Shown: piece after piece, positions 1-6,975 of the stretch
How the letters are laid out: every line of letters begins with the position of its first letter
Numbering within the stretch: the first letter of the stretch is position 1
Assembly: GCA_036806345.1 (NCBI GenBank)
Contig: DAIROT010000057.1
Coordinates: 1 to 13,214, forward strand
DNA from: QHCF01 sp003244275
Lineage (GTDB): Bacteria; Actinomycetota; Acidimicrobiia; Acidimicrobiales; QHCF01
Direction of reading: 5' to 3'
DNA: 13,214 nt
Program-made: the position numbers and the translations under genes
The notes under the pieces: generated by a model
The model's database searches: none
The model's input: only the letters and a program-made list of their open reading frames with translations
Told to the model about the DNA's origin: nothing

Positions 1-27
1 GCTGATTCTCAGGTCACACGCTACCCA

Positions 28-516
28 TTAGGCACTTTCACACCAGCCTCCTAGCCCCGCGATTGCTCTCCGGGACCGCTCGTTGCGAGCATCGGTCTTG
101 AGATCGACCCTCGCCACGCCCATCTCCTCGAAGGCGTGCTTGAAGAGGAGAAGCTTTGCCTCCAGATTGATTCCCGTACCCTGTGCTGATGCGCCCAGCC
201 AGGTGAAACCGATTTCGACGGCACAGGGCTCCGAGCGTCCGGGCCAGGCGCGGGGATCCCAGTATGCGGTGCACCCAACCGCCCGTTCATCGGCGAGACG
301 GATCTGGGCAAAGGGAGCGAGCTTGCCTGTCTCGGCCCGTTGAAGCTGCGAATGGAGGTAGCCGTCGATCTCGGACCGCTTAGGGACCCAGGTGAAGCCA
401 TAGGTGCCTCGGTCCTCTTCGGCGGCCACCACGAGATCGGCTGCATGGCACATGGAAAGAGGCTCCAAGTGCACCAGGGAGCCGAGAAGTGGCGGAACAT
501 GGAGCCGCAGGGTCAT
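28..516 (-). CDS. GNAT family N-acetyltransferase (RimJ/RimL-like), short C-terminus
   Basis: This is probably an acetyl-CoA-dependent N-acetyltransferase of the RimJ/RimL-like group (Acetyltransf_3 type); the substrate cannot be told. The N-terminus (GSLVHLEPL) matches the usual first strand. The central part (IGFTWLGASAQGTGINLEAKLLL) is the acetyl-CoA-binding core, although the usual Q/RxxGxG/A loop is degraded to AQGTGIN. The last recognisable motif is KTDARNERSRRAIAGLG. I chose ATG 516 because GAGGAG lies 7 nt upstream at 524-529; an in-frame ATG at 549 would add 11 residues and lacks that site. The product is 162 aa. Relatives usually continue for some 20-30 residues past the LG with an EGxxR-type motif, but here the frame closes with GWCESA and a stop. 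The other two frames also stop within a few codons, so the end looks truncated or eroded. The gene stands alone, convergent with nothing visible. Confidence 0.8.
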   Translation of the reverse strand: MTLRLHVPPLLGSLVHLEPLSMCHAADLVVAAEEDRGTYGFTWVPKRSEIDGYLHSQLQRAETGKLAPFAQIRLADERAVGCTAYWDPRAWPGRSEPCAVEIGFTWLGASAQGTGINLEAKLLLFKHAFEEMGVARVDLKTDARNERSRRAIAGLGGWCESA

Positions 517-854
517 CTGGCTTCTCCTCATCGTTCCTGGCATTGGCACCTTACCGAGCAGGTTGCCGGATCCTCGCTGGGCCAGGTCCCTCAGATCCTC
601 TGGATGAAGAATCTGACCCTATTGGAGCGGCAGCGTGCCAGGCCGCGGGCATTCGTGGCGCCAGACGATCCCCGCCATCTTGGCCATCGTCGGCCGACAC
701 CGGGAAGACCGCCCCCGCCGCAGGATGCGCCCGTGCCGGGCGGCCGAGCCGCCAACCGCATCGCCGGTGACCACTACCCAAACGATCGGGGTGTCGACAG
801 GAGTGCCAGACCATCGGCACCTGGCCGTCAACACTTACAAACCGACGCGACGTT

Positions 855-870
855 GCGTGGCGGGCCACGC
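855..870. repeat. short perfect inverted repeat
   Basis: GCGTGG and CCACGC pair perfectly around a CGGG loop. There is no T-run on either side, so it is a hairpin of unknown role; a chance occurrence is possible at this GC content. Confidence 0.35.
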
Positions 871-912
871 AGAGCCGTTCCCGTGGCCGGGTAGCATCCT
901 CACGACCCCCCG

Positions 913-940
913 CCACCGCCGCAGTCGTCCCCCGCGGTGG
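913..940 (-). terminator. possible hairpin after the PAC2 gene
   Basis: CCACCGC (913-919) and GCGGTGG (934-940) can pair over a 14-nt loop, just beyond the PAC2 stop codon on the minus strand. No U-tract follows, so it is not a classical intrinsic terminator. High-GC actinobacteria often have such U-poor hairpins, but the long loop keeps confidence low. Confidence 0.3.
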
Positions 941-943
941 TGC

Positions 944-1813
944 TTACCCGGTGCCCTGCTCGCCCCTCAGGTAGCGCTCCAGCTCGTCGCCCAGCTCGTC
1001 GCCCGATGGGAGCTGGCCCAGCCCCAGGCTTCCGCCCTCGGTGGTGTCCACCTGCTCCTCCAGTTGGCGGACCATGGCCATGTGGGTATCGCTCTGGGCG
1101 ATGAGCTCGTCGACCTTCTGACGGGTGAGCTCGGCGGCCGCCCACAGGTCGGTGGAGTCGACGTGCACCCCCGCCACCAGGGCCAGGGCGTCCAGCAGGG
1201 CGGCGCTGGCTGCCGGATACGGCATGCCAGCGACGTAATGGGGGACCCGGGCCCAAAGGCCAATGGCCGGGATACCGGCCTCGGCCAGGCTCAGCTCCAT
1301 GGCCGACTCGATCCCGGCCGGGACATCGAGGGTGCCTTCGATGGAGCCCATCAAGGTGGCGAGGTCAGGCGAGGTGGCGGTGCTGATCAGTCGGACCGGG
1401 CGAGTGTGAGGCGCGGGCGAGGGAAAGGCACCCAAGCCGACGGCCAGGCGTACGTCGAGCGATCCGGCCAGTTCGGCCACGGCCTCGATAAAGCTTCGCC
1501 AACGCAGGTCCGGCTCGGGTCCGATCAGCACGGCCACCGCCTTGCCGGCGGCATCCTCGCCCACCCGCAGCTCGATCCGGGGCCACGTGAGCCCGGTGTT
1601 GATCCCGTCCTTGACGTGCATCATGGGACGGCGGGCCCGCTGATCGACCAGTTCGTCGGTGTCAAAGGTGGCGGCCACCTCGGTGGAGATGGTCCCGAGA
1701 AGCGTGGCGGTGGCGGTTGCCGCCCCCAGGCCGGCGTCCACCCATCCCTCCATACACACCACCAGTACCGGGCTCTCGACGTCTGGGTGAGGCAATCTCT
1801 CGTAAAGGGCCAC
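944..1813 (-). CDS. PAC2 family protein (proteasome assembly chaperone-like)
   Basis: The protein belongs to the PAC2 family (PF09754), named after the eukaryotic proteasome assembly chaperone 2; actinobacterial members have no settled biochemical role. The N-terminal motif SPVLVVCMEGWVDAGLGAA is the family's typical first strand plus glycine-rich turn, followed by a TFDTDELVDQRARRPMM block that is also typical. Later come AVLIGPEPDLRW, VGLGAFPSPAPHTRPV and GLWARVPHYVAGMPYP, the last matching the conserved 'xxVPHYV' strand. The acidic C-terminal helices (about the last 60 residues) are predicted to be soluble; there is no signal peptide or TM segment. I chose GTG 1813 (VALYERL, 289 aa) because family members start close to this point and it leaves 84 bp before the divergent folP-like gene. 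GTG 1822 or GTG 1870 (308 aa) are possible; none has a clear Shine-Dalgarno. Family assignment is firm, start and function are not. Confidence 0.85.
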   Translation of the reverse strand: MALYERLPHPDVESPVLVVCMEGWVDAGLGAATATATLLGTISTEVAATFDTDELVDQRARRPMMHVKDGINTGLTWPRIELRVGEDAAGKAVAVLIGPEPDLRWRSFIEAVAELAGSLDVRLAVGLGAFPSPAPHTRPVRLISTATSPDLATLMGSIEGTLDVPAGIESAMELSLAEAGIPAIGLWARVPHYVAGMPYPAASAALLDALALVAGVHVDSTDLWAAAELTRQKVDELIAQSDTHMAMVRQLEEQVDTTEGGSLGLGQLPSGDELGDELERYLRGEQGTG

Positions 1814-1883
1814 TACCGACACGCTAACCGACCGACGAGCGGCTCCAAGCTGTCGCGGCGATGGCTTCACAGCTGGTGGGCGC

Positions 1884-1889
1884 TATGGT
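1884..1889 (+). promoter_or_regulatory. candidate -10 box of the folP2-like gene (leaderless type)
   Basis: TATGGT fits the TANNNT pattern and lies 8 nt before the ATG at 1898, so transcription could begin at or next to the start codon. No Shine-Dalgarno with normal spacing precedes that ATG, which fits a leaderless message. No good -35 is visible. Weak on its own. Confidence 0.3.
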
Positions 1890-1897
1890 CCCAAGAG

Positions 1898-2749
1898 ATG
1901 ATCGACGTGGCTGCGGGCACCAGCCTGGTGCTGGGCCAGCGGCGCCACGACCTTCGCACCCGGCCGTTGGTCATGGGCATCCTCAACCGCACCCCTGACT
2001 CGTTTTACGACAAGGGCGCCCACTTCGCCTTGGACACCCTGCTGAACCGGGCCGAGGCTCTGGTGGCGGAGGGGGCGGCCATCTTGGACGTGGGCGGAGT
2101 CAAGGCGGGGCCCGGGCCCGAGGTGAGCCCAGAGGAGGAGCTCGATCGGGTGATCCCGGTCATCGAGGCCCTCTGCCGGCGCTTCGACGTGGCCGTGTCG
2201 GTGGACTCCTGGCGGGCCAAGGTGGCGGCTGCCGCCTACCGGGCGGGAGCGGTGATGGGCAACGACATCAGCGGCTTCGCCGACCCCGAGTACCTGCCGG
2301 CTGCCGCCGCCGCCGGGGCGACAGTGGTGGCCACCCACATCCGCCTGGCTCCCCGGGTAGCCGATCCCGAACCAAGATACGACGACGTAGTGGGAGAGGT
2401 GGCCGACTACCTGGTCGAGCGGGCTGGGTGGGCGAAGGCAGCCGGAATATCCCCCGAGCGCATCGTGATCGACGCCGGCCTGGACCTGGGGAAGACTGCC
2501 GAGCAGTCACTGTGCCTGCTGCGGTCATCTGACCGCCTGGCCGGACTGGGATACCCCCTGTTGCTGTCGGCCTCCAACAAGACATTCCTCGGCCGTCTGT
2601 GCGGCACCGACATCCACCAACGCCGGGACGCATCGCTGGCGGCCGCCGCTCTGGGGGTGGCAAGGGGCGCTCGCATAGTACGGGCCCACGATGTGGCCGG
2701 CACCCGCCGGGTGGGCGCGGCAGTGGCGGCGGTCCTGGAGGCCCAGTGA
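1898..2749 (+). CDS. folP2: dihydropteroate synthase paralogue, FolP2 type
   Basis: A 283-aa TIM-barrel protein of the dihydropteroate synthase family. Canonical DHPS joins 7,8-dihydropterin pyrophosphate to p-aminobenzoate in folate synthesis. Blocks in order: MGILNRTPDSFYDKG (26-40), DVGGVKAGPG (64-73), VSVDSWRAKVA (100-110), NDISG (122-126), IDAGLDLGKT (191-200), SASNKTFLG (224-232) and VRAHDV (261-266). Pterin-site residues are kept (Asp103, Asn122, Asp192, Lys228, Arg262, by analogy with the E. coli enzyme). The loop that normally reads GGESTRPGA lacks its Thr-Arg pair, and the usual SRK is SNK. NRTPDSFYDKGA and DVGGVKAGPG are, from memory, hallmarks of mycobacterial FolP2, a paralogue reported to lack normal DHPS activity. 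ATG 1898 is the first in-frame start; GTG 1907 is an alternative. The stop overlaps a possible holA GTG by 4 bp (GTGA), implying coupling. I am sure of the family, fairly sure of the subtype, and not of the reaction. Confidence 0.88.
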   Translation: MIDVAAGTSLVLGQRRHDLRTRPLVMGILNRTPDSFYDKGAHFALDTLLNRAEALVAEGAAILDVGGVKAGPGPEVSPEEELDRVIPVIEALCRRFDVAVSVDSWRAKVAAAAYRAGAVMGNDISGFADPEYLPAAAAAGATVVATHIRLAPRVADPEPRYDDVVGEVADYLVERAGWAKAAGISPERIVIDAGLDLGKTAEQSLCLLRSSDRLAGLGYPLLLSASNKTFLGRLCGTDIHQRRDASLAAAALGVARGARIVRAHDVAGTRRVGAAVAAVLEAQ

Positions 2750-3795
2750 CAGGCCCCGTCGCAAGCCAGATGAGCCGAACGAGCGGCCGGCCAGCGCCGG
2801 TGTACCTGGTGAAGGGGGACGATTCCCCGCTGGTCGACGAGGCGGCTCGGGACCTCATCCACCGACTGGTAGGCGACGAGGATCCGGGCCTGGTGGTGGA
2901 GGACCGGCGAGGCCCCGACCTCGACGTGGGGGCGGCGCTGGACGCCTGCTCCACGCCACCGTTCCTGGCCAGCCGGCGCGTCGTGGTGGTGCGCGACATC
3001 GGCCAATTACGGGCGGGGGAAGCCGATCAGGTGGCAGCCTGGATGGCCCATCCGCTGGAGACCACATCGCTGGTGCTGGTTTCGGGGGCGGGCCCGACGC
3101 CACCCAAGCTGACCAGCGCAGCCAAGAAGGCCGGCCAGATAATAGACGCGACCGTCCCCACCGCCAGGGATCCACGGTCGCGCTGGCTGGCCCAGCGCCT
3201 CCGGGCGGCCCCGATCCAACTGGACGCCCGAGCAGCCGCTCGTCTGGGAGATCACCTGGGCGAGGATCTCGGTCGCCTGGCCGGGCTGTTGGAGATGCTG
3301 GCCGCCGCCTACGGGGAAGGGGCAACAATATGCCCGGATGACCTCGAGCCGTTCCTCGGCGAGGCCGGCTCGGTGGCGCCCTGGGAACTCACCGATGCCA
3401 TCGACCAGGGCGCCACCGACACTGCCCTCACCGTGTTGCACCGAATGGTGGAGGCCGGCCAGCGCCATCCCCTGGTGGTCATGGCCGTGCTGCATCGCCA
3501 TTATGCAGCCATGCTGCGCCTGGATGGCTCGGGGGCCAGCTCGGCGGCCGAGGCAGCACAGACCCTTGGTCTCAAGTCCCCGTTCGTGGCTGGCAAGGCG
3601 CTGAGCCAGCTCCGCCGCCTCGGGTCCGAGGGCGTAGCCCAAGCGGTCAGGGCGCTGGCCGCCGCCGACCTGGATCTGAGAGGAGCAACCGGCTGGCCGC
3701 ACGAGATGGTGCTGGAGGTACTGGTGGCCCGGCTGAGCCGCCTGGGGCCGAGCGCCCACCGCCGGCCTAGGCCGAGGACGGGCTCCCGGCGGTGA
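2746..3795 (+). CDS. holA: DNA polymerase III subunit delta
   Basis: HolA is the delta subunit of the clamp loader, which opens the beta sliding clamp and loads it on primed DNA. The sequence fits throughout: VYLVKGDDSPLVDEAARDLI at the N-terminus (the family's 'YLvxGddexLvxea'), SRRVVVVRDIGQL, LVLVSGAGPTPPKL, SAAKKAG, then the helical lid and collar (ARLGDHLGEDLGRLAGLLEML, VAPWELTDAIDQG, HPLVVMAVLHRHYAAMLRL). Delta normally lacks an active ATP site, and no Walker A is seen. I chose GTG 2746 (349 aa): it overlaps the preceding TGA by 4 bp and GGAGG lies at 2737-2741, although only 4 nt away. ATG 2770 (341 aa) is the alternative, with no clear ribosome site. The last 29 bp overlap the end of the opposing rpsT gene. 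A holA-rpsT-lepA order is common in Gram-positive bacteria and supports the call. Confidence 0.93.
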   Translation: MTGPVASQMSRTSGRPAPVYLVKGDDSPLVDEAARDLIHRLVGDEDPGLVVEDRRGPDLDVGAALDACSTPPFLASRRVVVVRDIGQLRAGEADQVAAWMAHPLETTSLVLVSGAGPTPPKLTSAAKKAGQIIDATVPTARDPRSRWLAQRLRAAPIQLDARAAARLGDHLGEDLGRLAGLLEMLAAAYGEGATICPDDLEPFLGEAGSVAPWELTDAIDQGATDTALTVLHRMVEAGQRHPLVVMAVLHRHYAAMLRLDGSGASSAAEAAQTLGLKSPFVAGKALSQLRRLGSEGVAQAVRALAAADLDLRGATGWPHEMVLEVLVARLSRLGPSAHRRPRPRTGSRR

Positions 3796-4048
3796 CCCGG
3801 TTCAACTTGCGCATCAAGCGGGACTTGCGGTTGGCCGCCTGGTTGCGATGGATCACGCCCTTGGCCGCCGCCTTGTCCAGGCGCCTGATAGCCATCCGCA
3901 GCGTCTCCTCGGAATTCTCGGCCCCGGTCTCGGCCGATTGCACCGCGGTCTTGACCCGGGTCTTGAGCTCGGAGCGGACGGTCTTGTTGCGCAGCCTACG
4001 ACGCTCGTTCTGCAGGTTCCGCTTGATCTGGCTCTTGATGTTGGCCAC
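3767..4048 (-). CDS. rpsT: 30S ribosomal protein S20
   Basis: The 93-aa basic product is ribosomal protein S20, which binds 16S rRNA early in 30S assembly. The start reads (V)ANIKSQIKRNLQNERRRLRNKTVRSELKT, the usual S20 beginning, followed by the helix with SEETLRMAIRRLDKAAAKGVIHRNQAANRKSRLMRKLN, the family's signature end. Initiation is at GTG 4048; the 'ANIKSQ' that follows is the normal second residue onward for this family, and a GAGGTG motif lies about 11 nt upstream. The gene is divergent from lepA with 84 bp between the two starts, so both promoters probably sit there. Its stop lies inside the 3' end of holA, leaving no room for a separate terminator between the two convergent genes. 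Confidence 0.96.
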   Translation of the reverse strand: MANIKSQIKRNLQNERRRLRNKTVRSELKTRVKTAVQSAETGAENSEETLRMAIRRLDKAAAKGVIHRNQAANRKSRLMRKLNRVTAGSPSSA

Positions 4049-4132
4049 TGGTCTGGGGACACCTCTGGGTCGCCTCCAAATGGGTAACTTCGGAGGAACG
4101 GATGGGGACCTACTGACGTTAGCAGGGGCATC

Positions 4133-5938
4133 ATGGACCTGATCCCGGGCAGGCAGAGCAACGAGCGAATACGCAATTTTTCGATCATCAGCCACGTCGA
4201 CCATGGCAAGTCCACCCTGTCCGACCGCATCCTGGAGCTCACTGGGGCGGTGGACCCCCGGGACATGCGCGAGCAGTACCTGGACTCGATGGACATCGAG
4301 CGGGAGCGGGGCATCACCATCAAGGCCCAAAATGTGCGGGTGGCGTGGCGGGACCATCTCCTGCACCTGATCGACACGCCCGGCCACGTGGACTTCGGCT
4401 ACGAGGTGAGCCGCAGTCTGGCCGCCTGCGAGGGAGTGGTTCTGTTGGTGGACGCTTCCCAGGGCATCGAGGCCCAAACCCTGGCCAACTGCTACCAGGC
4501 CTTAGAGGGCGACCTGGCCATAGTGGCCGCCCTCAACAAGATCGACCTACCGGCAGCCGACCCACAGCGCTACGCGGCTGAGATACAAAATGTCCTCGGC
4601 ATCCCCGCCGCTGACATCCTGCACATCTCGGCCAAGACCGGCGACGGGGTGGCCGAGCTGCTGGACGCGGTGGTAGCCCGCATTCCCCCGCCGGCCGGGG
4701 ATCCCGACGCCGCCCTGCGAGCCCTCATCTTCGACTCCTATTACGACAAGTACCGCGGCGTGGTGAGCGCCCTGCGGGTGGTCGACGGCACCTTGTCCAC
4801 CGGCCAGCGCCTGCGCTTCATGCAGGCGGGGGCGGTCCACGAGGCCGAGGAGATCGGCGTGCGCACCCCGACCCCGGTCCCGGTGGACCGGCTCGGCCCG
4901 GGCGAGGTGGGCTATGTGGTGGCCGGGGTCAAGGACGTGGGGGAGGCCCGCTCGGGGGAGACCGTCACTGACGCCGCCCACCCGGCGACCGATGCCCTGC
5001 ACGGCTACCAGGACCCCAAACCCATGGTCTTTTGCGGGCTGTACCCGCTCGAGGGCCATGAGCTGGCTGAGCTGCGGGAGGCCCTCACCCGCCTGCGCCT
5101 CAACGATGCCAGCGTCACTTACGAGCCCGAGACTTCCGGGGCTCTGGGCTTCGGCTTCCGCTGCGGCTTCCTGGGGTTGCTGCACATGGAGATCGTGCGC
5201 GAACGCCTGGAGCGCGAGTTCGGGCTGTCCCTGGTGGCAACGGCCCCCTCGGTGGCCTACCGGGCCCACCTGGTGGGCGGCGAGGTCGTCGAGGTGGACA
5301 ACCCCAGCGCCATGCCGCCCGCCCAGCACCTGGAGGGGATCGACGAGCCCTGGCTGACGGCCACCATCGTGGGGCCGGCCGAGTACACCGGCACGATCAT
5401 GGACCTGTGCCAGGGCCGGCGGGCGGACATGGTGAAGATGGAGTACCTCTCACCGGAGCGGGTGGAGCTGGTCTACCGGATACCCCTGGCCGAGGTGGTG
5501 GTCGACTTCTTCGACCAGCTGAAGAGCCGGACCAGGGGTTATGCGAGTCTGGACTACGAGCCGGCCGACTACGCCCCGGCCAACCTGGTCAAGGTGGACG
5601 TGTTGTTGAACGGGGTGGCGGTGGACGCCCTGTCGGCTATCGTGCACCGGTCCGAGGCCGACCATTACGGTCGGCGCATGACGGCCAAGTTGCGCGAGCT
5701 GATCCCCCGCCAGCTGTTCGACGTACCCATCCAAGCGGCCATTGGGGGGCGCATCGTGGCGCGTGAGACGGTCAAAGCCAAGCGCAAGGACGTACTGGCC
5801 AAGTGCTATGGCGGTGACGTCACCCGCAAGAACAAGCTTCTCGACCGCCAGAAGGAGGGCAAGCGGCGCATGAAGCGCATCGGGCGGGTGGAGGTGCCCC
5901 AGGAGGCGTTCATTTCCGCGCTCCGGCTGGACGACTGA
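4133..5938 (+). CDS. lepA: elongation factor 4 (LepA GTPase)
   Basis: EF4/LepA is a ribosome-binding GTPase linked to back-translocation and, in later work, to 30S biogenesis and initiation. All G motifs are seen: G1 SHVDHGKST (20-28), G2 in ERERGITIKAQ, G3 DTPGH, G4 NKID and G5 SAKTG. Then come domain II, the EF-G-like domain III (GLYPLEGHELAELREALTRL), GFGFRCGFLGLLHMEIVRERLERE, and the LepA-specific C-terminal domain with YGGDVTRKNKLLDRQKEGKRRMKRIG. At 601 aa the length is normal. ATG 4133 is preceded by AGGGG with a 4-nt spacer. It is transcribed away from rpsT and ends 52 bp before the convergent iron permease gene. I see no unusual substitutions. Confidence 0.98.
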   Translation: MDLIPGRQSNERIRNFSIISHVDHGKSTLSDRILELTGAVDPRDMREQYLDSMDIERERGITIKAQNVRVAWRDHLLHLIDTPGHVDFGYEVSRSLAACEGVVLLVDASQGIEAQTLANCYQALEGDLAIVAALNKIDLPAADPQRYAAEIQNVLGIPAADILHISAKTGDGVAELLDAVVARIPPPAGDPDAALRALIFDSYYDKYRGVVSALRVVDGTLSTGQRLRFMQAGAVHEAEEIGVRTPTPVPVDRLGPGEVGYVVAGVKDVGEARSGETVTDAAHPATDALHGYQDPKPMVFCGLYPLEGHELAELREALTRLRLNDASVTYEPETSGALGFGFRCGFLGLLHMEIVRERLEREFGLSLVATAPSVAYRAHLVGGEVVEVDNPSAMPPAQHLEGIDEPWLTATIVGPAEYTGTIMDLCQGRRADMVKMEYLSPERVELVYRIPLAEVVVDFFDQLKSRTRGYASLDYEPADYAPANLVKVDVLLNGVAVDALSAIVHRSEADHYGRRMTAKLRELIPRQLFDVPIQAAIGGRIVARETVKAKRKDVLAKCYGGDVTRKNKLLDRQKEGKRRMKRIGRVEVPQEAFISALRLDD

Positions 5939-5961
5939 TCCTTGGCGAAATATCGCTCTTT

Positions 5962-5976
5962 CCCTGCGGAGCAGGG
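5962..5976. terminator. candidate bidirectional hairpin between lepA and the permease gene
   Basis: CCCTGC and GCAGGG form a perfect 6-bp stem over a GGA loop in the 52-bp space between the two convergent genes. No T-run follows on either strand. A second stem (GCCCCC/GGGGGC, 5998-6014) lies just inside the permease 3' end and could add to termination of lepA. Position supports a terminator; the missing U-tract does not. Confidence 0.4.
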
Positions 5977-5990
5977 TGCCCACTTCCGGC

Positions 5991-6854
5991 CTATGGCGCC
6001 CCCCGTGAGGGGGCCTGCCCCACAGTGGCCGGGGCGGGCGCACGGTTGGCCGGGCGGCGGCTGAGTATCAGGAAGGCGCTCACTGCCAGACCCAGATAGG
6101 CCAGGTAGACCACCACCTGCAATACGGTGGGGGAGCTGGCATAGCCGAAGAAGCTGTGGAAGATGTCGCCCAAGGCGCTGTCCTGGCTGAGCAGCCCGGC
6201 GGTGTTCCAGACGGGGTGGCGCAGGAACGGCAGCCAGCCCAACTCCTGCAGGTTCTGGATGGCATCGACCAGGATGCCGGCCGCGAAGACCATCAACAGC
6301 GAGCCGACCACCTTGAAGAAGGCGCCGATGTTGATGCGATGGCCCAGGCGGTAGATGACGAAGGCCAGGGCCAGGGAGACGACCAGTCCGGCCACTCCCC
6401 CGGCCAGCACGCTGCGGGCGCTGGAGGCGAACACGATGGCCAGGGTGAACACCATGGTCTCCAGGCCCTCCCGGCCAACAGCTTGGAAGGCGAGCAGGCC
6501 GAGGCCGGTGCGGGCCTTTCCCGACAGGGCGGAGTCAGTACGAGCCCGCAGGTCGCTCGACAGGGTGCGGGCGTGGCTGCGCATCCAAAAGGTCATGTAG
6601 GTGAGCACACCGGCCGCCAACAGGTAGGTGCATGTCTCGAAGATGGTCTGGACGCGGGTGCCGGCGTAGTCCCGCAGGGTGAGGAAGATGGCCACCCCGC
6701 CCACCAGAACCAGCCCCATGGCCGCCCCCACTCCGGCAAAGACGTCCCGGAAATGCTGGCGTTGGCCGATGCGGTCCAGGTAGGCGCACAAGATGGCCAC
6801 GATCATGCTGGCCTCGATGCCTTCCCGCAGAAAGATGACGAACGTCGCTACCAT
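5991..6854 (-). CDS. FTR1/EfeU-like high-affinity iron permease
   Basis: A polytopic inner-membrane permease of the iron/lead transporter family (FTR1, EfeU), which moves iron across the membrane. The 287-aa product has two hallmark REXXE motifs, REGIE at 10-14 in the first membrane helix and REGLE at 128-132 in a later one. About seven hydrophobic helices are visible, including 42-60, 75-91 and, after the second motif, MVFTLAIVFA, VAGLVVSLALAFVIY and VVVYLAYLGLAVSAFLIL. The family's late GHRINIGAFFKVVGSLLMVFAAGIL block is intact. I chose ATG 6854 because it places REGIE at its usual distance from the N-terminus; GTG 6869 would add five residues. No EfeO or EfeB partner lies beside it in the window, so it may work alone or with distant partners. 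A DtxR-type iron box next to its promoter suggests repression by iron. Confidence 0.93.
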   Translation of the reverse strand: MVATFVIFLREGIEASMIVAILCAYLDRIGQRQHFRDVFAGVGAAMGLVLVGGVAIFLTLRDYAGTRVQTIFETCTYLLAAGVLTYMTFWMRSHARTLSSDLRARTDSALSGKARTGLGLLAFQAVGREGLETMVFTLAIVFASSARSVLAGGVAGLVVSLALAFVIYRLGHRINIGAFFKVVGSLLMVFAAGILVDAIQNLQELGWLPFLRHPVWNTAGLLSQDSALGDIFHSFFGYASSPTVLQVVVYLAYLGLAVSAFLILSRRPANRAPAPATVGQAPSRGAP

Positions 6855-6895
6855 CTGGTCACCACCCACCCAGTCCCCACGTTGTTGGAATGCCC

Positions 6896-6914
6896 GACGT
6901 TAGGCCCACCTAAC
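6896..6914 (-). promoter_or_regulatory. iron box (DtxR/IdeR/DmdR-type operator)
   Basis: A perfect inverted repeat GTTAGG-CCCA-CCTAAC sits at 6899-6914. The 19 bases 6895-6913 match the Streptomyces DmdR iron box TTAGGTTAGGCTCACCTAA, as I recall it, at 15 of 19 positions, and the inner 14-mer differs at one base. It lies 2 bp downstream of the candidate -10 of the iron permease gene, covering the expected transcription start, a classical repressor position. The match is seen directly; binding by a DtxR-family protein is inferred. Confidence 0.6.
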
Positions 6915-6916
6915 AA

Positions 6917-6945
6917 AACTTATCTGGCTCGGCTACCACTGTCCA
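6917..6945 (-). promoter_or_regulatory. candidate promoter of the iron permease gene
   Basis: On the minus strand TGGACA (6945-6940) and TAAGTT (6922-6917) are separated by 17 bp. The -35 matches the consensus at 5 of 6 bases and the -10 is weaker (3 of 6). Transcription would start near 6910, inside the iron box, with a leader of about 55 nt before ATG 6854. Confidence 0.4.
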
Positions 6946-6975
6946 GAGCGGGACGGGTTGTACCATCGAGGCAAG

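Larger units (their letters stand above)
517..943. other. intergenic region without a convincing gene
   Basis: This stretch of about 430 bp separates the start of the acetyltransferase gene from the end of the PAC2 gene. The open frames crossing it are rich in Arg, Pro and Gly, have no recognisable domain or good ribosome binding site, and look like chance high-GC frames. I see no tRNA-like fold. It holds a short perfect hairpin at 855-870 (GCGTGG/CCACGC, 4-nt loop) and a hairpin at 913-940 after the PAC2 stop. The upstream signals of the acetyltransferase gene should lie in its left part. Confidence 0.5.

Noticed and set aside
551..916. A 121-codon minus-strand open frame in the first intergenic region.
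   Set aside because: No domain, no clear ribosome site, Arg/Gly/Pro-rich composition; judged a chance frame.
635..2749. A very long plus-strand open frame (704 codons) running from the first intergenic region through the antisense of the PAC2 gene into folP2.
   Set aside because: Only its last 283 codons show a real family. The earlier part is the low-stop antisense frame of a high-GC gene on the other strand, with Gly/Arg/Pro-rich sequence and no domain.
5998..6014. The GCCCCC/GGGGGC stem at the end of the permease gene as a separate intrinsic terminator of lepA.
   Set aside because: It lies in coding sequence and has no U-tract; I mention it only as a possible aid to the adjacent hairpin.
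6895..6913. A full mycobacterial IdeR box of the form TWAGGTWAGSCTWACCTWA.
   Set aside because: The outer left half TTAGG is missing; the site fits the Streptomyces-type iron box core better, so I claim only a DtxR-type site.
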